Shown here one piece after another: positions 54,143 through 63,412 of a stretch of DNA of 64,000 bases. The notes beneath the pieces were generated by a model. That model was not told where the DNA came from, made no database searches, and worked only from the letters and a program-made list of their open reading frames with translations. Origin of the DNA: Pantoea sp. BAV 3049. Lineage in GTDB: Bacteria > Pseudomonadota > Gammaproteobacteria > Enterobacterales > Enterobacteriaceae. Positions within the stretch are counted from its first letter, which is position 1, and each line of letters begins with the position of its first letter. The DNA lies in assembly GCF_009765445.1 (NCBI RefSeq), contig NZ_WHOY01000031.1:3207774-3271773 (forward strand). The letters are read 5' to 3'. The translations under genes were made by a program, and so were the position numbers.

Positions 54143-55906
54143 TCAATAATAAATTCTAAACGAAAAAGTCCCATCGACCCGCTTACCATCTACACTTGCC
54201 AACCCTTCAAGGTATCGGTTGCCTCCCAGATCAGACATCCCCTGTTGCGTTCCGCGGAAGAGTGGGCTTTCAGTAAATGGTCCCAAAGCCCACCATGTAA
54301 TGGCATTACCTGGTTTTCCGTCAGCAGACGTCAATTTCAGTTTATATTCACTGTGGGGGGAAAGAGCTAAACCATTAAACTTAAAAGTAGCCCAATTGTT
54401 GTCCGATATTTTACTCATCTCTAAACTGTCATCTCTCAGAAGGTGATCTTCAGATGAATAAATTGAAAGTTTAAGCTGTCCTTTATTTATTCTGTTGTAT
54501 GTACCGAGATTAATCTCAATCTTGTTGAGACTACTGTTCTTAGCCGTAAATGTTTGTTCGAATACTCTGCCAGCGATTAACTCACCATAATTAGCATTGA
54601 CCATTTCCTGGCCATAGAAGCCTTTCAGGAGCGGGGCATAAGAAGGGTAGAAGGAAAATATTAATGCCACACCGAGAAAACCATACACAACAAATTTCAG
54701 CACAGCGTTCTTCAGACTATCAAATGCTAACGCATAAATAGTGATAAAAAAGGGCAAGAAGCCATAGAAATATCTGGATTGCATAGCACCGGGATAACCG
54801 GTTGCAAGGTGCATTCGATGAATCTCGCCGAAATAAAGGCACATATATAACACGTATGCACATCCGAAAACAGCAACGAGTCGCAAATATTTTCCACGAG
54901 TTTTGATTTGCTGATACACAGTTATGCAGAGGAATATCGGTAAAGAAGAAATTAAAATTACTAACAGTTTTTCACGGTAGATAGTATCAATAAAACTTTG
55001 ATGCCCATATGGATCGACTAATGTCCATGCATTTGAATGATAAAAAGCAACAAGATGTTCTTTAATGCCCATTCGTTCAGCATCTGGATTCATTTTTGCG
55101 AACCAAAAACTTGGATTTTCCTGTGCAGATGGAAAAAACTTACCAAAATGGTGGTGCATGAACCCATAATATAAAACAACTAACGACACTGAAAAAACAA
55201 CAAGAATCCAATCTGCTTTATTCAATTTAATCAGAATAGATTTTACATCGCGAAAACTGAATACAATAAACAAACTCAATACACATACAATACCCAGAGT
55301 ACCGGTAGCTTTTGTCAGTGAAGTTATTACACATCCCAGTAAAAACCACCTGATGAAATCTGATACTTTCTCCCGGTCACTATAATAAACAACAAAAGAG
55401 TAGAACGTAATTACACATCCAAGAATCATCAATGGATCATTATTTATCGAAGCACTCAAAATAATGAACATTGGGATGCATAGCACAGGTATGAATGAAA
55501 ATAAGATGGCAGTTTTATTTACATTCATTTCGAGCAATGATCTGTAAATAAAATAGAATGAAAGGCTTGAAATGAAAAAGTTTATGAACCTTAAGGTCTT
55601 GAAAGAAAAATCATGAAATAAAAATAACAACTTCCCTATGGTTCCGGATAGAATATAATACAATGCAGGGTGTTCAAGGTAATTGAATTTTTCTGAATTG
55701 TATATCGTGCCATGCAGATAATCAGGAAAACCATGATTCATTACATTAATGACAAAACCTAAATGAGCAGCCTCATCCGGGAACAATCCCAATCGGGTTG
55801 AATAATTATAACCAAAACAAAGCAATAACAATATTAATAAAGCAACCTTGAGAGGCCAGTTGTTAAAAAAAAGAGAGGCATAAGTAATGTGTTTTATTTT
55901 ATTCAT
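54143..55906 (-). CDS. GT-C-type membrane glycosyltransferase (DUF2142-like) with C-terminal beta domain
   Basis: A 587-residue protein. About 11 membrane helices begin with LKVALLILLLLCFGYNYSTR; the first outer loop has GLFPDEAAHLGFVINVMNHG with the acidic pair of GT-C enzymes. The last 150 residues (from VFEQTFTAKNSSLNKIEINL) look like a soluble beta-sandwich in the periplasm. It resembles the DUF2142-type protein of the opposing module in layout but not closely in sequence. The ATG at 55906 overlaps the end of the upstream gene by 8 bases. Probably transfers a lipid-linked sugar to a surface glycan. Confidence 0.8.
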   Translation of the reverse strand: MNKIKHITYASLFFNNWPLKVALLILLLLCFGYNYSTRLGLFPDEAAHLGFVINVMNHGFPDYLHGTIYNSEKFNYLEHPALYYILSGTIGKLLFLFHDFSFKTLRFINFFISSLSFYFIYRSLLEMNVNKTAILFSFIPVLCIPMFIILSASINNDPLMILGCVITFYSFVVYYSDREKVSDFIRWFLLGCVITSLTKATGTLGIVCVLSLFIVFSFRDVKSILIKLNKADWILVVFSVSLVVLYYGFMHHHFGKFFPSAQENPSFWFAKMNPDAERMGIKEHLVAFYHSNAWTLVDPYGHQSFIDTIYREKLLVILISSLPIFLCITVYQQIKTRGKYLRLVAVFGCAYVLYMCLYFGEIHRMHLATGYPGAMQSRYFYGFLPFFITIYALAFDSLKNAVLKFVVYGFLGVALIFSFYPSYAPLLKGFYGQEMVNANYGELIAGRVFEQTFTAKNSSLNKIEINLGTYNRINKGQLKLSIYSSEDHLLRDDSLEMSKISDNNWATFKFNGLALSPHSEYKLKLTSADGKPGNAITWWALGPFTESPLFRGTQQGMSDLGGNRYLEGLASVDGKRVDGTFSFRIYY

Positions 55907-56798
55907 CACAAGTCAACTCACTCATATTATTCAGCTTCTTACCCATGATATAGGAAAAAATAAAAAATAGTACATCACCCACAACAGTAACAATTCTACC
56001 CAGAAGAACCGCCAGTAACAATTCTGCATCTGGGATCTGGCGACTTAAGAAGAAAACGACAACAAGTTCTCTGATCCCAATTCCTGCAGGCGCACCAGGC
56101 ATGACCAAACCAGCCAGCCAGGCTATTGTATAAACCCCACCTACAGAAAGCATCACCGGAAAATTAAATGTTCCGGCCTGGTGTAACTGATTCAAAATGA
56201 GAGTAAAAATCACTGCAGAGGATATCAAAAACAGCATTTGAAATAGCATTGCACGGCTTATATTTGAGTTAAATAAGCGCATTAACAAAAATAAAACAGC
56301 GATGACGCTGATTACCAACAGAAGCAAACCTGCCAGTAATGGGAAAGCAGGGAAAATAAGATTTAAAACTAACCAACCAGCCAGGCATCCTGTACAAGAT
56401 ATCATTACTAATTCAGCAATGTTAGATTTTAATATAGGTTTTCCTGGCAAATCTGCCGCCATGGCAATAGCCTGTCGGCCCGCAATATGAAATATATTTC
56501 CGGGAACATACTTTCCTAATTGCGAAATACCATAGGCATATATAGTCCAATTTAACTTTGTGGGAATATGATAAAATTTTAAAATTGAGCGCCAGGCCAT
56601 TACCAAAAAGATATTCGCTGCACCATAACAAAAGCTTAGAGCCAAAATAGTTAACCATGTAGCTATGCCAAGATCACTCAGCTTGACACTATGCCAATAT
56701 TGATTCAATTTTAAAATAACAAAAACAACACCACATATTGCTAAAAAAGAGCCAACATAGTGCAAATACGGCTTAACATCTCTTATTTTCGGCGGCAT
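55899..56798 (-). CDS. UPF0104-type (flippase-like) membrane protein
   Basis: A 299-residue membrane protein with about eight helices and the family motif GLVMPGAPAGIGIRELVVVF, as in the lysylphosphatidylglycerol-synthase transmembrane domain (UPF0104). QLGKYVPGNIFHIAGRQAIA near residue 95 is also typical. Members often sit in glycan operons, where a lipid-translocating role has been proposed. It overlaps the methyltransferase gene by 16 bases upstream and the GT-C gene downstream, so the set is translationally coupled. Confidence 0.83.
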   Translation of the reverse strand: MPPKIRDVKPYLHYVGSFLAICGVVFVILKLNQYWHSVKLSDLGIATWLTILALSFCYGAANIFLVMAWRSILKFYHIPTKLNWTIYAYGISQLGKYVPGNIFHIAGRQAIAMAADLPGKPILKSNIAELVMISCTGCLAGWLVLNLIFPAFPLLAGLLLLVISVIAVLFLLMRLFNSNISRAMLFQMLFLISSAVIFTLILNQLHQAGTFNFPVMLSVGGVYTIAWLAGLVMPGAPAGIGIRELVVVFFLSRQIPDAELLLAVLLGRIVTVVGDVLFFIFSYIMGKKLNNMSELTCDE

Positions 56799-57421
56799 AA
56801 CACCATAGTCCAGGGCAAAGGAGTATTAATCTGTACAACATCGAAATAACGGCTTACCAGTTCAATAAATGAACGTTTTGACCAGTGTTGGAGATGCCCT
56901 GGTGTATTTCCCAAATCGGACCAATATTTCCCACGCACAAAGTTGAGAACTCTCCATAAAGGTTCTTTGGGAACACTTAATAAGATATAATCAGTTGTTA
57001 CTCTCTGAAGTGCTTCAAGACCGGCAAGAGGATCTTCCAGATGTTCAAGCACTTCGCAGCAAACGATAAGTTCTGCGCTATCTTGCTCTGAGTCCAGGTC
57101 ATAGATACTTTTGGCTTTAAAAATATCTTCTGAAACACCCGCGGATTTTGCATTTTCTTGTGCTATTTCTATTACCTGATGCGAAAAATCGCACCCTCTT
57201 GCAGCCACACCTGACTGGCTCCATTTGGTCACCCAATAACCTTCCCCACAACCGATTTCATGGATATTTTTTGCATTAGTTAATGAGACCAGTTGTGTTA
57301 ACGAATCCTCAAACCCTTTCATCATCCATTTTACTATGGGATTACGTGCGCCATATTTGTCATAGGTATTGCCAACTACAATACCATCCTCAGTTTTACC
57401 GCCAGCTATTTTCATATTCAT
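56783..57421 (-). CDS. Class I SAM-dependent methyltransferase
   Basis: A 212-residue protein with the Rossmann-type SAM-binding motif HEIGCGEGYW (about residues 45-54), the acidic end of strand 2 (AARGCDFSHQVIEIAQENAK) and LIVCCEVLEHLEDPLAGLEA. It probably acts on a lipid carrier, sugar or related small molecule in glycan assembly. Normal short length. It lies 49 bases after the GT2 gene. Confidence 0.87.
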   Translation of the reverse strand: MNMKIAGGKTEDGIVVGNTYDKYGARNPIVKWMMKGFEDSLTQLVSLTNAKNIHEIGCGEGYWVTKWSQSGVAARGCDFSHQVIEIAQENAKSAGVSEDIFKAKSIYDLDSEQDSAELIVCCEVLEHLEDPLAGLEALQRVTTDYILLSVPKEPLWRVLNFVRGKYWSDLGNTPGHLQHWSKRSFIELVSRYFDVVQINTPLPWTMVLCRRK

Positions 57422-57470
57422 ACTAATTTAAGTCTCATAATCATTTTGTTAGTTAACCTGAAAGCGATGA

Positions 57471-58460
57471 TTAATTATCATCCGATGATTTAATTTTAGT
57501 GGGATTATTTTTTTCCCACTGAGCCATCTTAAATCTCAGATCTTCAAGTAGCTTTCTGTTAGCTGAAAGCAAGTCAGCGACAAACGCAATCAATAAGGTT
57601 TGGAACCCCATTCCCAGAAGGACTGAAGCGAGAATCAGAGACTGAATATGACCGGATCCTTCGCCATCGAGATACGAAAAAAGAAAACGAAGTCCGATAA
57701 TGAAACCAAGACTGAAAAGCACGACGCCAATTGTGCCAAAGAATCTGAAAGGTCGGTAAACGACAAAAATTCTTATGATGGTGATAATGCTACGATTGAT
57801 GTATGAAGCAATACTTTTAACCAAGCGCGATGGGCGAAGATCCTCGTTGACTCGTACAGGAACTGAAGTAATAGCGATATCTTTTTGACCAGCCTGAATA
57901 ATAGTTTCAAGCGTATAGGTATAATTACTGAAAACGATGAGTTTTTGTGCAGTTGCCCTGCTCATAGCCCTGAAGCCACTTGGCGCATCGGGTATATCAG
58001 TTTTACTTGCAATACGGACTACCCAACTACCCAACTTCTGAAGAAACTTTTTAACCGGTGAAAAATGCTCTATGGTCTGTACGGGGCGAGCTCCAATTAC
58101 AAACTCTGCACTGCCGCTGATGATTGGAGCGGTCAACTGAGGAATATCATCCGCCTCATATTGATTATCAGCATCCGTATTGACAATGACATCGGCTCCT
58201 TTGTCCAGACAGGCATTGATACCTGTCATGAATGCTTTAGCCAGACCTTTGTTTACCGGATGTTTAACAATGTGATCAACGCCACATTCCCTGGCAACCT
58301 CAACCGTTTTATCCTGGCTACCATCATCAATAATCAGCCATTCGACACAGTTAAATCCTTCAACCTGGCGAGGAAGCGCCTTAAGAGCAATCGCCAGCGT
58401 TTCCGCTTCATTGTAACAGGGGATCTGAATTATCAATTTCACTAAGCTACTCTCTGTCAT
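57471..58460 (-). CDS. GT2 glycosyltransferase with C-terminal membrane helices
   Basis: A 329-residue enzyme of the dolichol-phosphate-mannose-synthase type. The GT2 domain has IIQIPCYNEAETLAIALKAL, EWLIIDDGSQDKTVEVA, GADVIVNTDADNQYEADDIP (DxD-like) and IPDAPSGFRAMSRATAQ; two membrane helices follow (about 230-300). It is the first gene of the minus-strand operon and would charge undecaprenyl phosphate with a sugar. It differs from the gtrB-like protein in the plus-strand module, so two different sugars may be supplied. Confidence 0.88.
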   Translation of the reverse strand: MTESSLVKLIIQIPCYNEAETLAIALKALPRQVEGFNCVEWLIIDDGSQDKTVEVARECGVDHIVKHPVNKGLAKAFMTGINACLDKGADVIVNTDADNQYEADDIPQLTAPIISGSAEFVIGARPVQTIEHFSPVKKFLQKLGSWVVRIASKTDIPDAPSGFRAMSRATAQKLIVFSNYTYTLETIIQAGQKDIAITSVPVRVNEDLRPSRLVKSIASYINRSIITIIRIFVVYRPFRFFGTIGVVLFSLGFIIGLRFLFSYLDGEGSGHIQSLILASVLLGMGFQTLLIAFVADLLSANRKLLEDLRFKMAQWEKNNPTKIKSSDDN

Positions 58461-58712
58461 GGCAATTTTCGATTAGATGAAAAATATTCACTATCCTGAT
58501 GATAGCTCAAACACTTAAGGCTAATCTTAACAAATATCATGTAAAGATTAAGCCATTTTATTTCATGAGAAGTGAGTAACGCTTTGTTCTGGGTGGTAAC
58601 CAGCCTGATTAAGTGAGCCGATACCTGATGGAACGAATGAAAACGACAGGAAATTTAAGACTGTTGTGAATAAATTTTACCGATTTTCATCGGGAATGCG
58701 CAGAAGACCTGT
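58461..58712. other. Intergenic region upstream of the glycan operon
   Basis: About 250 AT-rich bases between the GT2 start and the plaP terminator. It should hold the promoter of the minus-strand operon. I see no ops/JUMPstart-like GGCGGTAG element and no gene. Confidence 0.45.
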
Positions 58713-58743
58713 AAAAAAGGCTGGCCATGGAAAATGGCCAGCC
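58713..58743 (-). terminator. Terminator of plaP
   Basis: Perfect 10-bp stem GGCTGGCCAT/ATGGCCAGCC with a five-base loop, followed on the minus strand by TTTTTT. It lies 27 bases after the plaP stop. Confidence 0.92.
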
Positions 58744-58769
58744 TGAGAATATAAAGTATACCCTGAAGC

Positions 58770-60137
58770 TTACATCGGCTCTTCAGTACACTGCGGCACC
58801 GGGTTGCGGAAACTGCGGGTAACGAATGCCAGATAGATCAGGCCAATCGTGCCCCACACCAGGCCGAGGATCATCGAGCTCTCTTCCAGGTTAATCCACA
58901 ACGCTCCCACCGTCAGCGCGCCGCACAGCGGCAGCAGCAGAAAGTTGAAGTTGTCTTTCAGAGTTTTGTTGCGCCCTTCACGGATCCAGAACTGTGAAAT
59001 CACCGACAGGTTCACAAAGGTGAAGGCCACCAGCGCACCGAAGTTGATCAGCGCTGTCGCGGTAACCAGATCGAAGGTGATCGAAGACAGCGCAATCACG
59101 CCCACCAGTAACACGTTCAGCGCCGGAGTACGCCATTTGGGATGAATGTAGCCGAAGAAACGCTCCGGGAACACACCATCACGGCCCATCACATACATCA
59201 GGCGTGATACGCCCGCATGTGCAGCCATACCAGATGCCAGAACGGTTACGCAGGAGAATATCAGGATGCCAAACTGGAAGGCTTTGCCCGCCACGTAAAG
59301 CATGATTTCCGGCTGTGATGCATCCGGATCTTTAAAGCGTGAGATGTCCGGGAAGTACAGTTGCAGGAAGTAGGACACCACAACAAAGATCACCCCCCCA
59401 ATCAGGGCTGTCAGGAAGATGGCTTTCGGGATCACACGACCGGCATCTTTCGTCTCTTCAGACAGCGAGCTGATGCCGTCAAAACCAAGGAACGAAAAAC
59501 AGAGTATGGTCGCGCCGGTGATCATCGGTACCACATGCGCATTTTCAGACCAGAACGGCTTGCTGCTGACCAGCGTGCCGGCACCTTCGCCGTGAGCGAC
59601 GCCATAAATGACCATCGCCATGATGGCCACCATCACCACCACCTGCAGCACTACAATCACGCTGTTGAAGTTGGCCACGGTTTTGATGCCTTTCAGGTTT
59701 GAAAGGGTCATAAAGCCCACCAGCATCACCACAAAAATCCAAGACGGGATGCCCGGCACCAGCGCTTCAAAATAAATTTTTGCCAGCAGGATATTGATCA
59801 TCGGCATGAACAGATAGTCCAGCAGCGACGACCAGCCAACCATAAATCCGACGTGCGGACTGATGGCCTTCTGAGCATAGGTATACGCCGAGCCGGCAGA
59901 CGGGAAGCGGCGTACCAGCTTGCCATAGCTCAGAGCAGTAAAAAGGATCGCGATCAACGCGAAAGCATAGGCCGTGGCCACGTGACCATCGGTCAGGCCA
60001 GAGACGATGCCAAAGGTATCAAACAGGGTCATTGGCTGCATATAGGCCAGGCCCATCATAACTACAGGCAGCAGGGTCAGCGATTTTTTCAGCTGAGCGC
60101 GCGGCTGGGCCGCAGAAGTCTGAGGATTAAGCGACAT
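58770..60137 (-). CDS. plaP: Putrescine importer PlaP (APC family)
   Basis: A 455-residue proton-driven amino acid/polyamine permease with 12 helices. The stretches [60 protein letters not shown] and [20 protein letters not shown] are those of E. coli PlaP (YeeF). It imports putrescine with low affinity in E. coli, where the gene also lies near sbcB. Here it stands beside puu genes on the same strand but has its own terminator, and the puuE terminator (60418-60452) separates it from them. The related PuuP cannot be wholly excluded. Confidence 0.9.
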   Translation of the reverse strand: MSLNPQTSAAQPRAQLKKSLTLLPVVMMGLAYMQPMTLFDTFGIVSGLTDGHVATAYAFALIAILFTALSYGKLVRRFPSAGSAYTYAQKAISPHVGFMVGWSSLLDYLFMPMINILLAKIYFEALVPGIPSWIFVVMLVGFMTLSNLKGIKTVANFNSVIVVLQVVVMVAIMAMVIYGVAHGEGAGTLVSSKPFWSENAHVVPMITGATILCFSFLGFDGISSLSEETKDAGRVIPKAIFLTALIGGVIFVVVSYFLQLYFPDISRFKDPDASQPEIMLYVAGKAFQFGILIFSCVTVLASGMAAHAGVSRLMYVMGRDGVFPERFFGYIHPKWRTPALNVLLVGVIALSSITFDLVTATALINFGALVAFTFVNLSVISQFWIREGRNKTLKDNFNFLLLPLCGALTVGALWINLEESSMILGLVWGTIGLIYLAFVTRSFRNPVPQCTEEPM

Positions 60138-60417
60138 GATTCAGCCTCCCCATAGAGTCAACCTTTCTGGGTTGAACCACAGGGAAACTTCGCAAATTGC
60201 GAGCGTTCTTTTTGATTGGGGTAACGAACTGGCAGGCGGGAGTGAAGGTATAACCTGCCGCGGCGCCGTAGTCGTCACGCAGGTGCTTGCCGGCGGCAGC
60301 CGGAGTAATGAAGTGTTGCCCCATCTTTCTTTTCCTCAAAAAGACACGTTAGTGTGTTTAAAGCGTGTATCTATCCGGTTTCGGACCGGCCTCTTGGATG
60401 CGATTATGTTTTCAGCC
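60138..60417. other. Upstream region of plaP
   Basis: About 280 bases holding the expected promoter of plaP and ending at the puuE terminator. No gene or clear operator is seen. Confidence 0.45.
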
Positions 60418-60452
60418 AAAAAAATAACCGGCGCATTATAAGCGTCGGTTAT
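60418..60452 (-). terminator. Terminator of the puuA-puuE unit
   Basis: On the minus strand ATAACCGACGC/GCGCCGGTTAT (one mismatch or G-U) with a seven-base loop is followed by seven T. It begins six bases beyond the aminotransferase stop. Confidence 0.9.
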
Positions 60453-60457
60453 GGATA

Positions 60458-61756
60458 TCATTTTGCAGGGGGCATATTCTGCACTACACGAAGGGAAGAA
60501 GACAAGAGGTTAAGACCTTCAGAGACAATTTCTTTACTTGCAGTCAAAGGGATAAGAAAGCGGATAACGTTGGCGCGCACACCGCATGAGAGTAGAACCA
60601 GCCCCTGACGCCCGGCTTCCTGCACCAGCGCCTGAGTCAGTTCTTTCGCGGGTTTGTTACGATCCCTCCCTGCCACCAGCTCCATCGCCACCATTGCTCC
60701 CAGGCCACGGATTTCGCCAATGCAGTCGAACTCTTCCGCCAGGTGGTGCAAATAATTCACCACCCATTCCCCCTGCTGCTGCGCTTTGTTGTTCAGCTGT
60801 TCATCATCAATTAATCCAATGACTGCCAGCGCGGCAGCAATGCTAATCGGCGATCCGGCGTAGGTGCCGCCCAGTCCACCAGCCTGCGCGCGCTCCATCA
60901 GTGATTTCCGGCCGACAACGGCAGAAAGCGGGAATCCCCCGGCCAGGCTTTTTGCCATCGTGACAATATCCGGCTCCACGCCGCTGTGCTCGATAGCAAA
61001 CGTTTTGCCGGTACGGCAGAAGCCGCTCTGAATTTCATCAGCAATCAGCACGATGCCGTGCTCTTCACACAATTGACGCAACTTCTGCAGGAAGCTGGCC
61101 TGAGCCGCATAGAATCCGCCCTCGCCCTGCACAGGCTCGATAATAATCGCAGCAACGTCATCGGGTGCCACATCAGCTGCAAAGATCCCCTCTAGCGCAG
61201 CGATTGACTGCGTTTCAGTGATGCCGAGGTAAGCTGAAGGATAGGGCGCGTGGAAAATCCCGCCGGGGAACGGCCCGTAACCTTTTTTATAAGGCTGCAC
61301 TTTTCCGGTCAGTGCCATCCCCAACAGCGTGCGCCCATGAAAGCCGCCGCGAAAGGCGATAACCGCACTCCGGCCGGTCGCAATCCTCGCGACCTTGATG
61401 GCGTTCTCCACGGCCTCCGCACCTGTGGACATCAGCAGCGTCTGAGTGGCCTCCTTAATCGGCACCAGCGCGTTTAATTTCTCAGCCAGTTCGACGTAGC
61501 TGCCATAAGGCGTGACCTGAAAGCAGGGATGCGTAAAGCATTCAAGCTGGGCCGCTACGGCCTGAATGACTTTGGGATGATTATGCCCGGTATTGACCAC
61601 CGCAATCCCGGAGGCGAAATCGATGTAGCGCTTCCCTTCCACATCCCAAAGCTCAGCATTTAATGCCTTCTGAACATAAACTTGCAGGGAGTTCCCCACG
61701 CCGGGCGTCACCGCTGCTTCCCGTCTTGCCTGCCACTGCTGGTTCGATTGCGTCAT
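60458..61756 (-). CDS. puuE: 4-aminobutyrate aminotransferase (PuuE/GabT type)
   Basis: A 432-residue class III PLP aminotransferase that moves the amino group of GABA to 2-oxoglutarate. It shows YIDFASGIAVVNTGHNHPKV, LMSTGAEAVENAIKVAR, FRGGFHGRTLLGMALTGK, LIADEIQSGFCRTGKTFA (PLP aspartate) and TMAKSLAGGFPLSAVVGR with the Schiff-base lysine. The neighbouring puuA and puuD favour PuuE, the last step of the putrescine glutamylation pathway; sequence alone would also allow GabT. It follows puuA by 15 bases. Confidence 0.88.
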   Translation of the reverse strand: MTQSNQQWQARREAAVTPGVGNSLQVYVQKALNAELWDVEGKRYIDFASGIAVVNTGHNHPKVIQAVAAQLECFTHPCFQVTPYGSYVELAEKLNALVPIKEATQTLLMSTGAEAVENAIKVARIATGRSAVIAFRGGFHGRTLLGMALTGKVQPYKKGYGPFPGGIFHAPYPSAYLGITETQSIAALEGIFAADVAPDDVAAIIIEPVQGEGGFYAAQASFLQKLRQLCEEHGIVLIADEIQSGFCRTGKTFAIEHSGVEPDIVTMAKSLAGGFPLSAVVGRKSLMERAQAGGLGGTYAGSPISIAAALAVIGLIDDEQLNNKAQQQGEWVVNYLHHLAEEFDCIGEIRGLGAMVAMELVAGRDRNKPAKELTQALVQEAGRQGLVLLSCGVRANVIRFLIPLTASKEIVSEGLNLLSSSLRVVQNMPPAK

Positions 61757-61771
61757 GAGTCTTCTCCGGGA

Positions 61772-63187
61772 TCAGGCGTTTTTCAGCATCCAGTCGATTT
61801 CCGTGGCGGTGATCAGCCGTTCAAAATGCATCAGTTCATGATGCTTGCAGCTGTGCCAGACAAAACCGAAACGCTCACCCAGTAACTTTTGCATCGGGTA
61901 GCTCTGCTCAAATTCATAAAGAGCATCGCTCTGGCGGATCGGTAGAGGATTGCCATCAGCTTCATGTCCATTGCCTTTCACCGCAGGTGGAAGAGGCAGC
62001 TGGTTGTCGATACCATGCAGAATACCTGCAAGAATAGCCGCCACCACCAGATAGGGGTTTGCATCCGCTCCCGCCACACGATACTCCACACGATGATTGT
62101 CAAAATCACCACAGGGAATCCGCAAAGCCACAGTACGGTTGTTATGCCCCCAGGAAGCCTGCAATGGCACAAAAGCCTCCGGCAGGAAACGGCGGTAAGC
62201 ATTAACGTTTGGCGCCAGCAGCGCCATTGAGGCAGGCATCAGGTCAATCATCCCGGCCAGCGCCCTTTTCAGCAACGGCGAATCGCTGCCGTCATCGGTG
62301 ATAAAAGCGTTGTGGTCCGCCGCATCCAGCATGCTGACATGCACGTGCATCCCGCTACCGGCATACTCCTCGTAAGGCTTGGCCATAAACGTGGCGTTCA
62401 TACCGTGGTTCTCAGCAACCTGACGGACAAGACGTTTAAGCTGGATAGCGTGATCGCAGGCGCTGAGCACGTTACGGGTATGATGCAGGTTGATTTCGAA
62501 CTGTCCGGGAGAGGCTTCCGCCAGCGCACCATCAGCAGGAATGCCCTGCTTTCTTGCCAGCGCGTCGATATCACTCAGCACGTCGGCAAAGTGGTCAAGA
62601 TTATCGACGGAATAGACCTGGCTCTGCATGTTTCGTTCGTCGCTACCCGGCGCGCACGGCGGCTGAATATAGCCCTCCGGATCACGCTTTTTATCGACCA
62701 GATAGAACTCCAGCTCTACCGCTACCACCGGAAACAGTCCCCTGTTGCGCAATTGCTGCCACAGGTGATTCAGCACGTTCCGGGGTTCAACGTCAAAGGG
62801 AGTACCATCTTGATTGCGCATGGTCAGCAAGACCTGCGCCAGATGTTGAGGGTCGGCGGCAGAAGGGATAAGCGTGCCTTCGACGGGAATACAGATATTA
62901 TCAGGTTCCCCCAGCGCCTGGCCTAAACCGGCTTCTTCTACGGTGTTGCCGAGGATATCCATGGCGAACACTGAGGCGGGGAAATAGCAGCCTTTTTCCA
63001 GCTTGAGGAGACTAGCGACGGGAATGCGCTTACCGCGAAAGACACCGTTTAAATCGTTGAGAAGGATATCGACATACTGCGTTTCAGGGTGGCGTTCCAG
63101 ATAAGCGTGCACTTCATGCTGGAACGCGCTGGTTCGTTTCTCTTCACTGTGCCTCGTGAAGTCTTCTACTTCTACAAGATTAGTCAT
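61772..63187 (-). CDS. puuA: Gamma-glutamylputrescine synthetase PuuA
   Basis: A 471-residue enzyme of the glutamine-synthetase superfamily (E. coli PuuA 472) that joins glutamate to putrescine with ATP. The N-terminal beta-grasp has YVDILLNDLNGVFRGKRIPV; the catalytic domain has VVAVELEFYLVDKK, EASPGQFEINLHH, ATFMAKPYEEYAGSGMHVHV and SWGHNNRTVALRIPCG. The adenylylation tyrosine region of GlnA is absent. It is divergent from puuD with a 225-bp intergenic region, as in E. coli. Confidence 0.95.
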   Translation of the reverse strand: MTNLVEVEDFTRHSEEKRTSAFQHEVHAYLERHPETQYVDILLNDLNGVFRGKRIPVASLLKLEKGCYFPASVFAMDILGNTVEEAGLGQALGEPDNICIPVEGTLIPSAADPQHLAQVLLTMRNQDGTPFDVEPRNVLNHLWQQLRNRGLFPVVAVELEFYLVDKKRDPEGYIQPPCAPGSDERNMQSQVYSVDNLDHFADVLSDIDALARKQGIPADGALAEASPGQFEINLHHTRNVLSACDHAIQLKRLVRQVAENHGMNATFMAKPYEEYAGSGMHVHVSMLDAADHNAFITDDGSDSPLLKRALAGMIDLMPASMALLAPNVNAYRRFLPEAFVPLQASWGHNNRTVALRIPCGDFDNHRVEYRVAGADANPYLVVAAILAGILHGIDNQLPLPPAVKGNGHEADGNPLPIRQSDALYEFEQSYPMQKLLGERFGFVWHSCKHHELMHFERLITATEIDWMLKNA

Positions 63188-63380
63188 GATCTCACCCGCT
63201 TCGTTAGTCGTTGTGCGTTGCTCAAAATAACAGCCACATTTCTAACATAGCGCCAACACAAAAAGGGATCAAATGTTACATTCAAGTTTATTTTGCCACC
63301 AAATCCGTTTGAATATTAAGCGGACCGTTGGTAGATTGAAAATAAATTGCACAAAATTGCGTCTCTGGCATCTTTTCTGG

Positions 63381-63395
63381 TTGATATATTGAACA
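63381..63395 (+). promoter_or_regulatory. Possible PuuR operator
   Basis: TTGATATATTGAACA resembles the PuuR site AAAATATAATGAACA at 11 of 15 positions and lies just upstream of puuD in the puuA-puuD intergenic region. No puuR gene is seen within the window, though it would be expected beyond the end. Confidence 0.35.
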
Positions 63396-63412
63396 ACGCG
63401 GGGAGTAAATGA

